In this document: positions 1-7,876 of the stretch, in pieces
Position numbering within the stretch: the stretch's first letter is position 1
How the letters are laid out: each line of letters opens with the position of its first letter
Assembly: GCA_017745115.1 (NCBI GenBank)
Contig: JAGIAA010000013.1
Location: 1 to 57,781, forward strand
Direction of reading: 5' to 3'
Origin: Sphingobium sp.
GTDB lineage: Bacteria; Pseudomonadota; Alphaproteobacteria; Sphingomonadales; Sphingomonadaceae
DNA length: 57,781 nucleotides
Position numbers and translations under genes: made by a program
Notes under the pieces: model-generated
Databases searched by the model: none
What the model saw: the letters and a program-made list of their open reading frames with translations, nothing else
What the model was told of the DNA's origin: nothing

Positions 1-74
1 GCGCAGTCGCGCTGCAGCAGCTCGATACGAGTCAGCAAATCGCTGCGCACCATCAGCAACGGGTCGTGCTTCAT
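1..74 (-). CDS. Unidentified protein, N-terminal fragment
   Basis: The first 24 codons of a leftward gene that runs off the left edge of the window. The ATG at 74-72 is preceded by a strong ribosome-binding site (AAGGAGG, on the reverse strand just right of 75). The visible start reads [20 protein letters not shown] and is too short to assign. It is divergent from rpmG, so the 266 bases between them hold both promoters. Confidence 0.55.
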   Translation of the reverse strand, partial: MKHDPLLMVRSDLLTRIELLQRDC

Positions 75-302
75 GCCCCCTCCTTTCCGCCCGGAAGCGG
101 CCCTCGCTGCCGCCGTCGGTCTGCGGAACGGAGCTTGCATCAGGGTGGTTAACGAAGAGTTTAGTGCGGGTTTCCTCCACGACTTTTCCGGCTCCGATCT
201 TGACAAAGCCGGGCGATTCCCGCATTGGCCCGCCGAACCGGGCGGAGCGCTCTTGCGCAGCGCCCATTTTTCGACTGTCTGTCTGCGCTTGGCGCCTCGC
301 TT

Positions 303-328
303 CGGCGGGCACGAGCGCCGCTTTTTTT
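303..328 (+). terminator. Terminator-shaped hairpin in the rpmG leader
   Basis: CGGCG (303-307) and CGCCG (316-320) pair around an 8-base loop and are followed by C and seven T, which is the shape of an intrinsic terminator. It ends only 12 bases before the rpmG ATG. No gene reads rightward into it within the window, so it may act as an attenuator on the L33 transcript. A TTGACA hexamer at 200-205 could be the -35 of the rpmG promoter, but no good -10 follows it. Confidence 0.45.
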
Positions 329-340
329 GAGGGATCGGCC

Positions 341-508
341 ATGGCGAAGCCAGCCACCGTGAAGATTCGACTGGTCAGCACGGCTGACACCGGCTTCTTC
401 TATGTGACCAAGAAGAACCCGCGCAACACGACCGAGAAGATGACCTTCCGGAAGTATGATCCCGTCGTGCGCAAGCATGTCGAGTTCAAGGAAGCCAAGA
501 TCAAGTGA
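341..508 (+). CDS. rpmG: 50S ribosomal protein L33
   Basis: A 55-residue basic protein starting [20 protein letters not shown], with the L33 core [20 protein letters not shown] and a lysine-rich end; this is normal length for bacterial L33. It is a structural component of the large ribosomal subunit. There is no CxxC zinc pair, so it is the zinc-independent form usual in Alphaproteobacteria. The ATG at 341 has AGGG just upstream. rpmG neighbouring divK is a familiar alphaproteobacterial arrangement; here the two converge. Expression may be tuned by the hairpin at 303-328. Confidence 0.97.
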   Translation: MAKPATVKIRLVSTADTGFFYVTKKNPRNTTEKMTFRKYDPVVRKHVEFKEAKIK

Positions 509-576
509 TGGATTTCCCCGTGCGCTGAACGCGCGCGGCTTGGAAATGCATCATCCCGGCAGATGCCGGGATCCAG

Positions 577-610
577 AGGCCCGGAGCCAGTCGGCTCGCG
601 GGCCTTTCTT
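577..610 (+). terminator. Terminator between convergent rpmG and divK
   Basis: AGGCCC (577-582) with GGGCCT (600-605), and inside it GAGCC with GGCTC around loop AGTC, form a long stem followed by TTTCTT. A second perfect hairpin, ATCCCGGC-AGAT-GCCGGGAT, sits just before it at 553-572. Together they should stop rpmG transcripts and may also serve divK from the other side. Confidence 0.75.
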
Positions 611-622
611 GCGCTCCGAGAA

Positions 623-994
623 CTATGCGGCCGTCAGCAGTCCCGTTACCACATCCATGAAGCGCATGACGCTGATCGGCTTGGAGACATAGGCATTGGC
701 GCCGGCGGCACGGATGCGCGCCTCGTCGCCCATTCCGGCATAAGCCGTGACCGCCATGATCGGTACGGGCGCCAGTTGCGCATCGGCGCGCAGTTCCGCG
801 ATCAGCTCCATGCCGTTCACATGGGGCAGTTGGATATCGGTAATGATGAGATCGGGCCCGAAGACGCGCGCGCGCCCATAAGCATCGCGCCCGTCGCGGA
901 CCGCGTCGGTCTCATAGCCATGGGCCTTCAAGAGGTCGCAGAAGAGCTTGAGATTGAGCTCATTATCCTCGACAACCAGGACACGTTTTGTCAC
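623..994 (-). CDS. divK: Cell-fate response regulator DivK
   Basis: A 123-residue stand-alone receiver domain with no output domain. Reading from the GTG at 994 it begins VTKRVLVVEDNELNLKLF, closely matching the N-terminus of Caulobacter DivK, with the acidic pair E-D, the phospho-acceptor Asp in IITDIQLP, the VTAYA switch Thr and the SKPI lysine. In Caulobacter DivK is phosphorylated and dephosphorylated by DivJ and PleC and acts through DivL and CckA to restrain CtrA. The GTG start is chosen because the family begins here; upstream in-frame codons have no homology. The gene is divergent from DUF3572 with 67 bases between them. No pleD follows, unlike in Caulobacter. Confidence 0.93.
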   Translation of the reverse strand: MTKRVLVVEDNELNLKLFCDLLKAHGYETDAVRDGRDAYGRARVFGPDLIITDIQLPHVNGMELIAELRADAQLAPVPIMAVTAYAGMGDEARIRAAGANAYVSKPISVMRFMDVVTGLLTAA

Positions 995-1061
995 GAGCGC
1001 CCCCTGCGACCATGTATCACGACCAAAAAACTGGCCTCTGCCCACCCCTGGACCGCACGTC

Positions 1062-1337
1062 GTGAGCGCGACATATCGAATAGTCTCGGCGGAGGAAAGT
1101 TCCGCGCTTGCGCTGAATGTCGTGGCGTGGACCCTATCCGATGCGGACCGGGCACAGCGCATGCTGGATATCACGGGTCTCGACCCGCAGACCTTGCGCG
1201 AAAATCTCACAAAACCGGCGACATTGCGGGCGATGCTCGATTTCGTGCTCGATCATGAGCCCGATCTCATGGCCTGCGCGAAAGAGATTGGCGTGGCGCC
1301 GGAAAAAATCGCGGCGGCGCGGCGGGGGATTTCATGA
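1062..1337 (+). CDS. DUF3572 family protein
   Basis: A 91-residue protein from the GTG at 1062. The conserved part, ALNVVAWTLSDADRAQRMLD followed by a second helix ending near PEKIAAARRG, matches the small alphaproteobacterial DUF3572 family, which has no established function. The start is uncertain because the ribosome-binding site is weak; the divergent divK start at 994 sets a practical limit. Its stop codon overlaps the start of the HAD hydrolase (ATGA at 1334-1337), so the two are translationally coupled. Confidence 0.8.
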   Translation: MSATYRIVSAEESSALALNVVAWTLSDADRAQRMLDITGLDPQTLRENLTKPATLRAMLDFVLDHEPDLMACAKEIGVAPEKIAAARRGIS

Positions 1338-1972
1338 ACCGGGGCGTGAGCCGGCCGCTGATCGTTTCGGACTGCGACGAAGTTCTGCTGCACATGGTCG
1401 TGCCGTTTCGTGAATGGCTGGACGAGCATCACGGGATATATTTCGATTTCTCGTCGTCGTTCGAGGAGGCGCTGCGGCACAAGGACAGCGGGGACATCGT
1501 CGAGCGAATGCATGTCTGGCGATTGCTCGGCGGATTCTTCGAAACGGAGATGCACAGGCAAACCGCGATCTCGGGCGCGGTCGAGGCGATGAGCGGACTC
1601 GCGGAGCGGGCGGATATCGTGATCGTGACGAATATCGGCGAGGAGAATGCGAAGGCGCGGGCGGATCAGCTGCACGGCGTGGGGCTGCCGTTTCAGGTCA
1701 TCGGGAATCGCGGGGGCAAGGGCCCGGTGATCGCGCAGCTGATGGCGGAGAGGCGGCCGAGCTGCACGGTGTTCGTTGACGATCTCGAGAGTAATCATGC
1801 CTCGGTCGCGGCGCTGATCCCGCAAGTCTGGCGACTGCAGTTCGTGGGGGAGCCGGAGATCGCGCCGTTTGCGGTGACGGCGGCGGATGCGCATGCGCGG
1901 ATCGACGATTGGGCGACTGCGGAACGGTGGATCGCCACGAAGCTGGACGAACTGGATCTGGTCTCGGAATAG
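1334..1972 (+). CDS. HAD-superfamily hydrolase
   Basis: A 212-residue protein. The N-terminal VSDCDEVLLHMV carries the HAD nucleophile/acid pair (D-x-D); VTNIG resembles motif II with Thr; VFVDDLESN near the end is motif IV. This suggests a phosphatase-like fold with an alpha-helical cap. The substrate cannot be read from the sequence. It overlaps DUF3572 by four bases, and the pair probably forms a two-gene operon. Confidence 0.8.
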   Translation: MNRGVSRPLIVSDCDEVLLHMVVPFREWLDEHHGIYFDFSSSFEEALRHKDSGDIVERMHVWRLLGGFFETEMHRQTAISGAVEAMSGLAERADIVIVTNIGEENAKARADQLHGVGLPFQVIGNRGGKGPVIAQLMAERRPSCTVFVDDLESNHASVAALIPQVWRLQFVGEPEIAPFAVTAADAHARIDDWATAERWIATKLDELDLVSE

Positions 1973-2014
1973 AAACGGGCCTCAACAACGACGGGGCGGA
2001 AAAAGGGGAGATTT

Positions 2015-2818
2015 ATGCGCTTTTCAGGCGAAACCGCGCTCGTAACAGGCTCCGGAAAGGGCTTTGGGCGCGCCATCGCGCTCAGGCTCGCGGCCGAGGG
2101 CGCAAAAACGGCTTTGATCGCAAGGACTTACGCTGACGTTCAGGCTGTTGCCGAGGAGATCCGCGCGGCCGGCGGCACGGCCCTCCCCATCGCTGCGGAC
2201 GTCACCAACGCCGCGGACGTCGAAAGATCCATTTTGGAGACCGAAACGGAGTTCGGCCCGATCACCCAGTTCGTGAACAATGCCGGCGTCGGCTGGCCCT
2301 ATGGCCCGGTCGGCGGCATGGACGTCGACACATGGTGGGAAGCGCAGCAGCTTCATCAGCTCGCGCCCATGCTCTACCTCAGCCGGCTCCTGCCCAAGAT
2401 GAGCGGGGCGAAACGCGGCCGCGTGGTCGTGGTCTCGGCCAAGGCGAGCCACCTCAGCGTCGGGGGGATGAGCGCCTACATCACCGGCAAGACCGCACAG
2501 GTGCGCATCGTCAATGTCGCGGCGCTGGAGGTGAAAGACGCAGGCGTGGCGCTGTTCGCCATCGACCCCGGTTTCGTGGTCACGAGCCTGGCGCGCGAGA
2601 CGATGACCAACCCGGAGGCGAAACAACATCTCGCCGGCATGGTCGAGCGCCTCTCCCAGGTCGCGGACAAAGACTTCTCCGCCGAACTCGACGCCTGCGC
2701 CACGCGGGTCGCGAACCTGCTCTCGGGCAAATATGACGCGCTGACCGGCGGCTATTTCGAGATACCGGACGACATCGACGCGGCGCTCGCGGCGAAACTG
2801 GCGGAGGCACAGGCATGA
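2015..2818 (+). CDS. Short-chain dehydrogenase/reductase
   Basis: A 267-residue classical SDR. It shows the dinucleotide-binding TGSGKGFG near residue 11, the NNAG motif, a catalytic Ser in VVSAKAS, and the YxxxK pair in AYITGK. The Arg-containing first loop (IARTY) does not settle NADH versus NADPH. The ATG has GGGGAG upstream. Its last four bases overlap the start of the SnoaL-like gene, so the two products are probably made together and may act on the same, possibly steroid- or aromatic-like, substrate; that is inference. Confidence 0.9.
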   Translation: MRFSGETALVTGSGKGFGRAIALRLAAEGAKTALIARTYADVQAVAEEIRAAGGTALPIAADVTNAADVERSILETETEFGPITQFVNNAGVGWPYGPVGGMDVDTWWEAQQLHQLAPMLYLSRLLPKMSGAKRGRVVVVSAKASHLSVGGMSAYITGKTAQVRIVNVAALEVKDAGVALFAIDPGFVVTSLARETMTNPEAKQHLAGMVERLSQVADKDFSAELDACATRVANLLSGKYDALTGGYFEIPDDIDAALAAKLAEAQA

Positions 2819-3522
2819 GCGACACGGACCCCGGCAGCGATCTTCGGGCGGAAGTCGCCGCGATCCGACATGAGCTGGACATGCTCAAGGACATGGCTGC
2901 GATCCGCGCACTGCAGCACACCTATGGCTATCTCATGGAGAAGGGCCTCTACCAGGAGGTGGTAGACCTGTTCGCCGAGGACGCGGAGATGACCTTCTTC
3001 GGCGGGGTGTTCCGCGGCAAGGAGAGCATCAAGCGGGTGTACCTCAACCGCATCCGCAAGAACTTCACGCAAGGGAGAAACGGCCCGGTGCGCGGGCTGC
3101 TCTGCGACGTGCTGCAGATGCAGGACGTCATCACCATCGCCGACGACCGCAAGACAGCGCGAGGCCGCTTCCGCGCGCTGCTGATGGGCGGCACCCATGC
3201 GGAAGTGCCGACCGCGCCCAAGCTGCCCTACCAGCAGTGGTGGGAGGCCGGCGTCTACGAGAATGAATATGTGCGCGAGGACGGCGTCTGGAAATACAAG
3301 GCGCTCGGCTACCAGCTCACCTGGATGGCGGAGTTCGACAAGGGGTGGGCGCATGCGCCGGACATGTCGGTCTATGGGCCGGGCGTGCTCTATCCGGAAA
3401 ACCCCAACGGGCCGGATGAGATCGCGCAGACGCGCTATCCTCCCTGGCCGGAGACCTGGCTGCTGCCCTTCCACTATCCGCATCCGGTGACCGGGGAACC
3501 GATGGTGCCCGAGGGGGAATGA
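2815..3522 (+). CDS. SnoaL-like / NTF2-fold protein
   Basis: A 235-residue protein. After a short N-terminal helix, residues 25-160 follow the SnoaL-like NTF2 pattern: a helical IRALQHTYGYLMEKGLYQEV, the LFAEDAEMTFFGG strand and RGKESIKRVY, with later strands around EDGVWKYKALGYQ. The C-terminal 70 residues, rich in Pro and Trp (NPNGPDEI, PPWPETWLLPFHYP), extend beyond the domain. Related proteins include dehydratases and isomerases. Translational coupling to the SDR supports a shared pathway. Confidence 0.82.
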   Translation: MSDTDPGSDLRAEVAAIRHELDMLKDMAAIRALQHTYGYLMEKGLYQEVVDLFAEDAEMTFFGGVFRGKESIKRVYLNRIRKNFTQGRNGPVRGLLCDVLQMQDVITIADDRKTARGRFRALLMGGTHAEVPTAPKLPYQQWWEAGVYENEYVREDGVWKYKALGYQLTWMAEFDKGWAHAPDMSVYGPGVLYPENPNGPDEIAQTRYPPWPETWLLPFHYPHPVTGEPMVPEGE

Positions 3523-3547
3523 AAGAAAACTTGTGCTCTGCGGAGGC

Positions 3548-3577
3548 ACTGAGGCGAGTCACGCGCCTCGCCTCAGT
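3548..3577 (+). terminator. Hairpin after the SDR/SnoaL-like operon
   Basis: Perfect 11-base arms ACTGAGGCGAG and CTCGCCTCAGT with an 8-base loop lie 25 bases after the stop codon. There is no T run, so it could be a pause or RNA-stabilising hairpin rather than an intrinsic terminator. Confidence 0.5.
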
Positions 3578-3679
3578 CCGGGGCGTACGGGCAGTTTCAT
3601 CTCGCCCTAGACTCCTGCCTGCGCAGCAGCACAAGGAAGTTTGCGAGGGCTCTGGACTTGCGACGGGAAAAGGTGACAG

Positions 3680-3847
3680 ATGCTGACCATGGAGCGGAAT
3701 GAGCTTGTGACCAAGATGCGGCAGCGCGTGGACCAGTGCCGCCGGCTGGCGCGCGACACGACCGACGAACGCACCGCCAAGATCCTGAACCAGATCGCCG
3801 ACGAAGGCGAAGCGGATATCACGCGGCTGCTGACGGAAAAGAACTGA
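3680..3847 (+). CDS. Small conserved-looking protein, unknown function
   Basis: A 55-residue, all-helical, charged protein beginning MLTMERNELVTKMRQRVDQC and ending DEGEADITRLLTEKN. AAGGTG lies six bases before the ATG. An in-frame ATG three codons later could also start it. The composition (regular heptad-like spacing, no low-complexity runs) suggests a real gene; I recognise no named family. Confidence 0.6.
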   Translation: MLTMERNELVTKMRQRVDQCRRLARDTTDERTAKILNQIADEGEADITRLLTEKN

Positions 3848-3903
3848 GGACCGGAAGCCCTATCCGCGTGGGCCCGCGAGGCGGCGCGGGCGCCTGCACG
3901 CTC

Positions 3904-3995
3904 TGTGCACAAATGACCGCGCGGTTTACCTAACGTCATGGTATAGACTTGGCCGGACGGTTCTTGCCGCAGCCCCGCTATAAATTGCTGTCGTC
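3904..3995 (+). promoter_or_regulatory. Upstream region shared with the paralogue at 27 kb
   Basis: This stretch contains TGTGCACAA (3904-3912), CATGGTATA (3937-3945), a GCCGCA block and GCTATAAATTGC, ending in GTCGTC. The same blocks in the same order occur on the reverse strand at 27607-27521, ahead of a paralogous gene. It probably holds the promoter and a regulator site; the TATAAA at 3979 may be the -10. No known operator is matched with confidence. Confidence 0.6.
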
Positions 3996-4051
3996 TCTTG
4001 CGACATTGATGCTGGCGCCGTCTGGAGCGGATGGCTCCCACAGGCTTTTCA

Positions 4052-4222
4052 ATGACAACGCTGGAGGAGCTTTGCGCCGCCTTGGCTGCGGCGCTGACCG
4101 ACAATGAATTGGCGTGGCGCCTCGACCGGCTGCCCGACTCCAAGGATTACACGGCGCTGCAACGGGCCGTATTGCATGAAGCCCAACGCAGAGGCTTGCG
4201 GAACGCACACCCGTCTCATTAA
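4052..4222 (+). CDS. Small protein, paralogue of the 27.2 kb gene
   Basis: A 56-residue protein from the ATG at 4052, beginning MTTLEELCAALAAALTDNEL, with the core WRLDRLP followed by a second helix ending EAQRRGL. It aligns without gaps over about 47 residues with the product of 27466-27239. An in-frame ATG at 4031 is possible, but the similarity begins at 4052. Charged two-helix architecture with no membrane segment. The function is unknown; the shared upstream region suggests common regulation. Confidence 0.7.
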   Translation: MTTLEELCAALAAALTDNELAWRLDRLPDSKDYTALQRAVLHEAQRRGLRNAHPSH

Positions 4223-4275
4223 GCCATGATCCCATCGGCCGGCGCGCACGAGGCGCCAAACAGGATGGGAGCGGC

Positions 4276-4662
4276 ATGAGGACGCAGCAGGAAGAGGCGA
4301 ACATCCGCCTCGTCGAGCGCATCTATGAGGAGGTGCTGGGGCCGATCGATTCACAGGCGGTCGATGGCCTGTTCGCGCCCGGCTATATCCAGCACAATCC
4401 AAGCATCGCGACCGGCGCCATGGCGCTCAAGGACATGCTGGACCGGGCCAAGGCGAAATACCCGAATGCCGTCCACATCGTGAAGCGCATGATGGCCGAC
4501 GGCGACCTGGTCATGGCGCATGTCCACGTCATCTTCGAGCCGGGATCGCCGGGGTTGGCTGTCGTGGATATTTTCCGCATCGAGAACGGACTGATCGCGG
4601 AACATTGGGACGTGGCGATGCCGGTCAATACGAAGCCGGCGAATGCGAATGGGATGTTTTAG
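4276..4662 (+). CDS. SnoaL-like polyketide cyclase-type protein
   Basis: A 128-residue single NTF2-fold domain: N-terminal helix with NIRLVERIYEEVL, the YIQHNPSIATG active-site-like strand, and C-terminal DIFRIENGLIAEHWDVAMPV, typical of the predicted SnoaL-like aldol-condensation family. It is cytoplasmic with no signal sequence. It converges on the DUF4411 gene with a four-base overlap of coding ends (4659-4662). The substrate is unknown. Confidence 0.85.
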   Translation: MRTQQEEANIRLVERIYEEVLGPIDSQAVDGLFAPGYIQHNPSIATGAMALKDMLDRAKAKYPNAVHIVKRMMADGDLVMAHVHVIFEPGSPGLAVVDIFRIENGLIAEHWDVAMPVNTKPANANGMF

Positions 4663-5147
4663 GCACCCAGAACGAAGCGCGCCCGCTCCCGGCGTAACAT
4701 CTCGTAAGGCGTCATGCACGTGATGCCGAGGCCAATACAAACGTTGGGGATTTTTATCTTTCGTACCGAATCGGATGGAACCTCGTGAGTTACCACAACG
4801 TCATGATGAGCCAAGGCGTGGGCAACCAACCAATAGTCCGCCACCTGCAGGAATGTCGCGATAGCAGCAGGCTCGTAATTCTGCCCCGTCGCCCAAGCGC
4901 TGACGGTGCCTAAGGCTGGTAGGACCACATCGTCCGGAGGAACGAAGAAAGCCTTGCCCTGCGCCGTTGCCCAGTCGGCAAGATCATCGCCTCCACCGAC
5001 CAGTTCGTCGCTTACTTTTTCAATGCTTGCGACGCTCCCGGCAGCGTTTTGCGAGATAAGCCAGTCCCAAAATGCGGGACAGAAGTCAAAGCCATAGTGG
5101 AGGTTCTTAGCCTGTATGAACACATTGGCGTCGAGGAGATATGTCAA
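4659..5147 (-). CDS. DUF4411 family protein, PIN-like putative toxin
   Basis: A 162-residue protein starting MTYLLDANVFIQAKNLHYGF, the characteristic DUF4411 opening with an acidic residue in a PIN-like first strand. Later ADYWLVAHALAHHDVVVTHE carries further conserved acidic and His residues. PIN-domain proteins are commonly RNases. The start is TTG (5147-5145) and overlaps the TGA of the upstream ImmA gene as TTGA, so synthesis depends on the partner. G+C is visibly lower than in the flanks. DUF4411 next to an Xre-ImmA protein is a recurring pairing of toxin-antitoxin type; the toxin role here is inferred. Confidence 0.85.
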   Translation of the reverse strand: MTYLLDANVFIQAKNLHYGFDFCPAFWDWLISQNAAGSVASIEKVSDELVGGGDDLADWATAQGKAFFVPPDDVVLPALGTVSAWATGQNYEPAAIATFLQVADYWLVAHALAHHDVVVTHEVPSDSVRKIKIPNVCIGLGITCMTPYEMLRRERARFVLGA

Positions 5148-6298
5148 ACCAATACCCCCACTTCCTGCCCGATGTGATTGAATGTTTCGGTCTTAGTCAC
5201 CCCCAGCATCCGGAAGGCGTCGCGATATAAGGTTTGTCCTTCCAGCGTACTTTCTACCAATGCCCGTGCAAAACGCCTGCTCACGCGCGAAAGGGTGGTA
5301 CGATAAAAGTCACCGCCTCCACCGGAGCGCTCCGCAATAGCCCGCAATCGCGCTTGTTCAGCGACCCACGCCACGTTGAATTGCTCGCGAGTTAGCCAGC
5401 CAGTATCGAGTAGGCGACGCAGCACCACAAGACTGCTGACCTTATATCTTCGCGTCAAGCGAGACACAGCTTGGTCTAGCGGCTCATCCGGGACAAGGTC
5501 GCCACGCAATGCGGCAAGGGGTACCAGAAGTTCGGCAGCGACCGCATTACACCAAACTTCTTCTCTTCGAAAACCGGTGGTCGGGCCAGCGCCAGCGTCA
5601 GAAATCGCTGTTGAACCTAACCACAGATGGGCGAGTTCATGAGCTAACGTGAACATCTGCGCAGACTTGCTGTCAGTTCCATTGATGAAAACGAGAGGCG
5701 CTTGACGATCCGAAAGCGCGAAACCTCGGAATTCTTCGGGATCAAGGCGGCGATTATTATTGCTCAGTACAACACCGCTCACCATCACGAGCACGCCAAT
5801 GCTGTCGGCTTGGGTGATGAAGTGCCGCAGTGCTTCTTCCCAAGTCCTGCAAGCCGCCCGCGCCTGAAGGTCGAAACCAAGAGCTTCAGCCATTGCGGCC
5901 GCCACGGTGGTGGGCCTGTCGTTCAGACTGGCGCTGCCGACAAAACGAAGCTCCGGCAAGCGCACGGCTCGAGCATATTCCTTGAACCAGCCTTGCCGTT
6001 CTTGGCAGCTGTAGACCATGTCCAACAAATTTGGGCTGGGTCTCCGGACGGCGCGCCCATCCATTGTGCGAAAATCGGGAATGGGCAACTGTTCGTGCGG
6101 AGGCTGCGGAAGGAACAAGTATCCGACCGGAACGTGGACCGCACTCGCGAAGGATTGAACTTGTTTGATCGTTGGATGATCTTCTCCAGCTTCCCACAGG
6201 GCGAGGCGGGGAAAGCGATTCTCCAAATCTTCAAGGGTCTTGCCTGCGCGCTCGCGCGCCCAAATCAAAAGATCAGGAAGTATAGGTGCCTTGGTCAT
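5144..6298 (-). CDS. HTH-ImmA/IrrE metallopeptidase, putative antitoxin/regulator
   Basis: A 384-residue protein with two parts. Residues 1-65 resemble an Xre-type helix-turn-helix (LIWARERAGKTLEDLE, then WEAGEDHPTIKQVQSFASAV). The rest is a COG2856-like zinc peptidase with HELAH at 220-224 and a downstream Glu in EEVWCNAVAAELLVP. In related systems such proteins cleave or inactivate repressors or regulate their own operon. The ATG at 6298 lies directly after a perfect inverted repeat (6302-6317), consistent with autoregulation. It is coupled to DUF4411 by a four-base overlap. Confidence 0.9.
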   Translation of the reverse strand: MTKAPILPDLLIWARERAGKTLEDLENRFPRLALWEAGEDHPTIKQVQSFASAVHVPVGYLFLPQPPHEQLPIPDFRTMDGRAVRRPSPNLLDMVYSCQERQGWFKEYARAVRLPELRFVGSASLNDRPTTVAAAMAEALGFDLQARAACRTWEEALRHFITQADSIGVLVMVSGVVLSNNNRRLDPEEFRGFALSDRQAPLVFINGTDSKSAQMFTLAHELAHLWLGSTAISDAGAGPTTGFRREEVWCNAVAAELLVPLAALRGDLVPDEPLDQAVSRLTRRYKVSSLVVLRRLLDTGWLTREQFNVAWVAEQARLRAIAERSGGGGDFYRTTLSRVSRRFARALVESTLEGQTLYRDAFRMLGVTKTETFNHIGQEVGVLV

Positions 6299-6301
6299 TG
6301 G

Positions 6302-6317
6302 AGGCGTTCTAACGCCT
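6302..6317 (-). promoter_or_regulatory. Candidate operator for the ImmA-DUF4411 module
   Basis: AGGCGTT-CT-AACGCCT is a perfect 7+2+7 palindrome ending four bases before the ImmA start codon, so a bound protein would cover the ribosome-binding region and probably the transcription start. Position and symmetry suit an Xre-type dimer. Only one copy is seen. Confidence 0.6.
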
Positions 6318-6443
6318 TTTGCGCGATACGCATCGAAATATCACCACCCAGTCTCAAGGATCACCCCCACCCTTGCTCCGCCCCCGCCCCCCGCACTACA
6401 TACCCCCGACTCCTTTAGCCCGCTCGAGAACGGAACCCCGCTC

Positions 6444-7793
6444 ATGTCCACCGCCACGCTTACTGCCGCCGACCAGTCCAAGGATATTGCCCGCATCTTC
6501 GCGCTGCAGCAGGCGCATCAGTGGGACGTGAAGGCGACGAGCGCGGCGGTGCGCAAGGACAAGCTGGCGAAGCTGAAGGCGTCGATCGAGGCGCGGGCGG
6601 ACGAGATCGTGGCCGCGGTGCTGGAGGACACGCGCAAGCCCGAGGGCGAGATCCGCGTGACCGAGGTGCTGAACATCCTGGGCAATATCCAGCTGAACAT
6701 CGACAGCCTGGAGGACTGGATGAAGCCGACGGAGGTGACGCCCTCCAAGAACCCGGCCGACCGCGCGATGATCAGCTATGAGGCGCGGGGCGTCTGCCTG
6801 ATCCTGGGACCGTGGAATTTCCCGCTGGGCCTGACGCTGGGCCCGGTCGCGGCGGCGGTGGCGGCGGGCAATTGCTGCATGGTGAAGCTGACCGACCTCT
6901 GCCCGGCGACGGCGCGCGTGGCCAAGGCGATCATCGGCGACGTGTTCGAGGAGAGCGAGGTGGCGGTGTTCGAGGGCGATGTGAGCGTCGCGACGGCACT
7001 GCTCGAGTTGCCGTTCAATCACATCTTCTTCACCGGCTCGACGCGCGTGGGCAAGATCGTGATGGCGGCGGCGGCGAAGCATCTCGCCACGGTGACGCTG
7101 GAGCTGGGCGGCAAGTCGCCGGTGATCATCGACGAGGGGGCCGATGTGGCCGCGATCTCGGCGGCGCTGGCCGGTGCCAAGCAGTTCAACGGCGGCCAGG
7201 CCTGCATCTGCCCGGACTATGTGTTCGTGAAGCCGGACCAGCAGGACGCGCTGGTGGAGGGCTTCAAGACGAACGTGGCGAAGAACCTCTATGGCGAGGA
7301 CGGCACGATCAACAAGTCGGCCATCGCGCAGGTGGTCAACAAGGCGAATTTCGACCGGGTGAAGGGGCTGTTCGACGACGCGGTGGCGCAGGGCGCGACG
7401 GTGGCCGTGGGCGGCACGTTCGACGAGGCGGACCTGACCGTGCACCCGACGATGCTGACCAACGTGACGCCGCAGATGAAGATCCTGCAGGAAGAGATTT
7501 TCGCGCCGCTGCTGCCGGTGATGACATACGACAGCCTCGACCAGGCGATCGGCTACATCGAGGCGCGCGACAAGCCGCTGGCGCTGTATGTGTTCAGCCC
7601 GGACGAGGCGAACGTGCAGAAGGTGCTGGACCGCACCTCGTCGGGCGGCGTGACGGTCAACGGCGTGTTCTCGCATTATCTCGAGAACCGCCTGCCCTTC
7701 GGCGGCGTGAACGGCAGCGGCCAGGGCAGCTATCACGGCTATTTCGGCTTCAAGGCGTTCAGCCATGAGCGCGCGGTATATGTGCATCAGTGA
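6444..7793 (+). CDS. NAD(P)-dependent aldehyde dehydrogenase
   Basis: A 449-residue aldehyde dehydrogenase of the shorter class-3-like type. It contains LGPWNFPLGLTLGPVAAAVA (cofactor-binding region), FTGSTRVGK, the general-base Glu in TLELGGKSPV, and the nucleophile Cys in FNGGQACICPD. The C-terminal LPFGGVNGSGQGSYHGYFGF is typical of fatty- or coniferyl-aldehyde dehydrogenases. It oxidises an aldehyde to the acid in the cytoplasm; the substrate is not determined. The ATG at 6444 is chosen because the earlier in-frame codons run into the divergent ImmA promoter. Confidence 0.93.
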   Translation: MSTATLTAADQSKDIARIFALQQAHQWDVKATSAAVRKDKLAKLKASIEARADEIVAAVLEDTRKPEGEIRVTEVLNILGNIQLNIDSLEDWMKPTEVTPSKNPADRAMISYEARGVCLILGPWNFPLGLTLGPVAAAVAAGNCCMVKLTDLCPATARVAKAIIGDVFEESEVAVFEGDVSVATALLELPFNHIFFTGSTRVGKIVMAAAAKHLATVTLELGGKSPVIIDEGADVAAISAALAGAKQFNGGQACICPDYVFVKPDQQDALVEGFKTNVAKNLYGEDGTINKSAIAQVVNKANFDRVKGLFDDAVAQGATVAVGGTFDEADLTVHPTMLTNVTPQMKILQEEIFAPLLPVMTYDSLDQAIGYIEARDKPLALYVFSPDEANVQKVLDRTSSGGVTVNGVFSHYLENRLPFGGVNGSGQGSYHGYFGFKAFSHERAVYVHQ

Positions 7794-7876
7794 GGGCTGC
7801 GGGCGGGCGCGCTGAGCGTTCTTCCTGATCCGTCATCCCGGGCTTGATCGGCGATTATACCGTTAACAGGGCATCA

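Noticed and set aside
4659..6298. ImmA-DUF4411 as part of a prophage
   Set aside because: No integrase, repressor array or structural phage genes within the window; direct borders are ordinary chromosomal genes.
6396..7787. Long leftward frame opposite the aldehyde dehydrogenase
   Set aside because: Extreme Arg/His/Asp composition without domains, and it lies entirely antisense to a well-supported gene; a product of high GC third positions.
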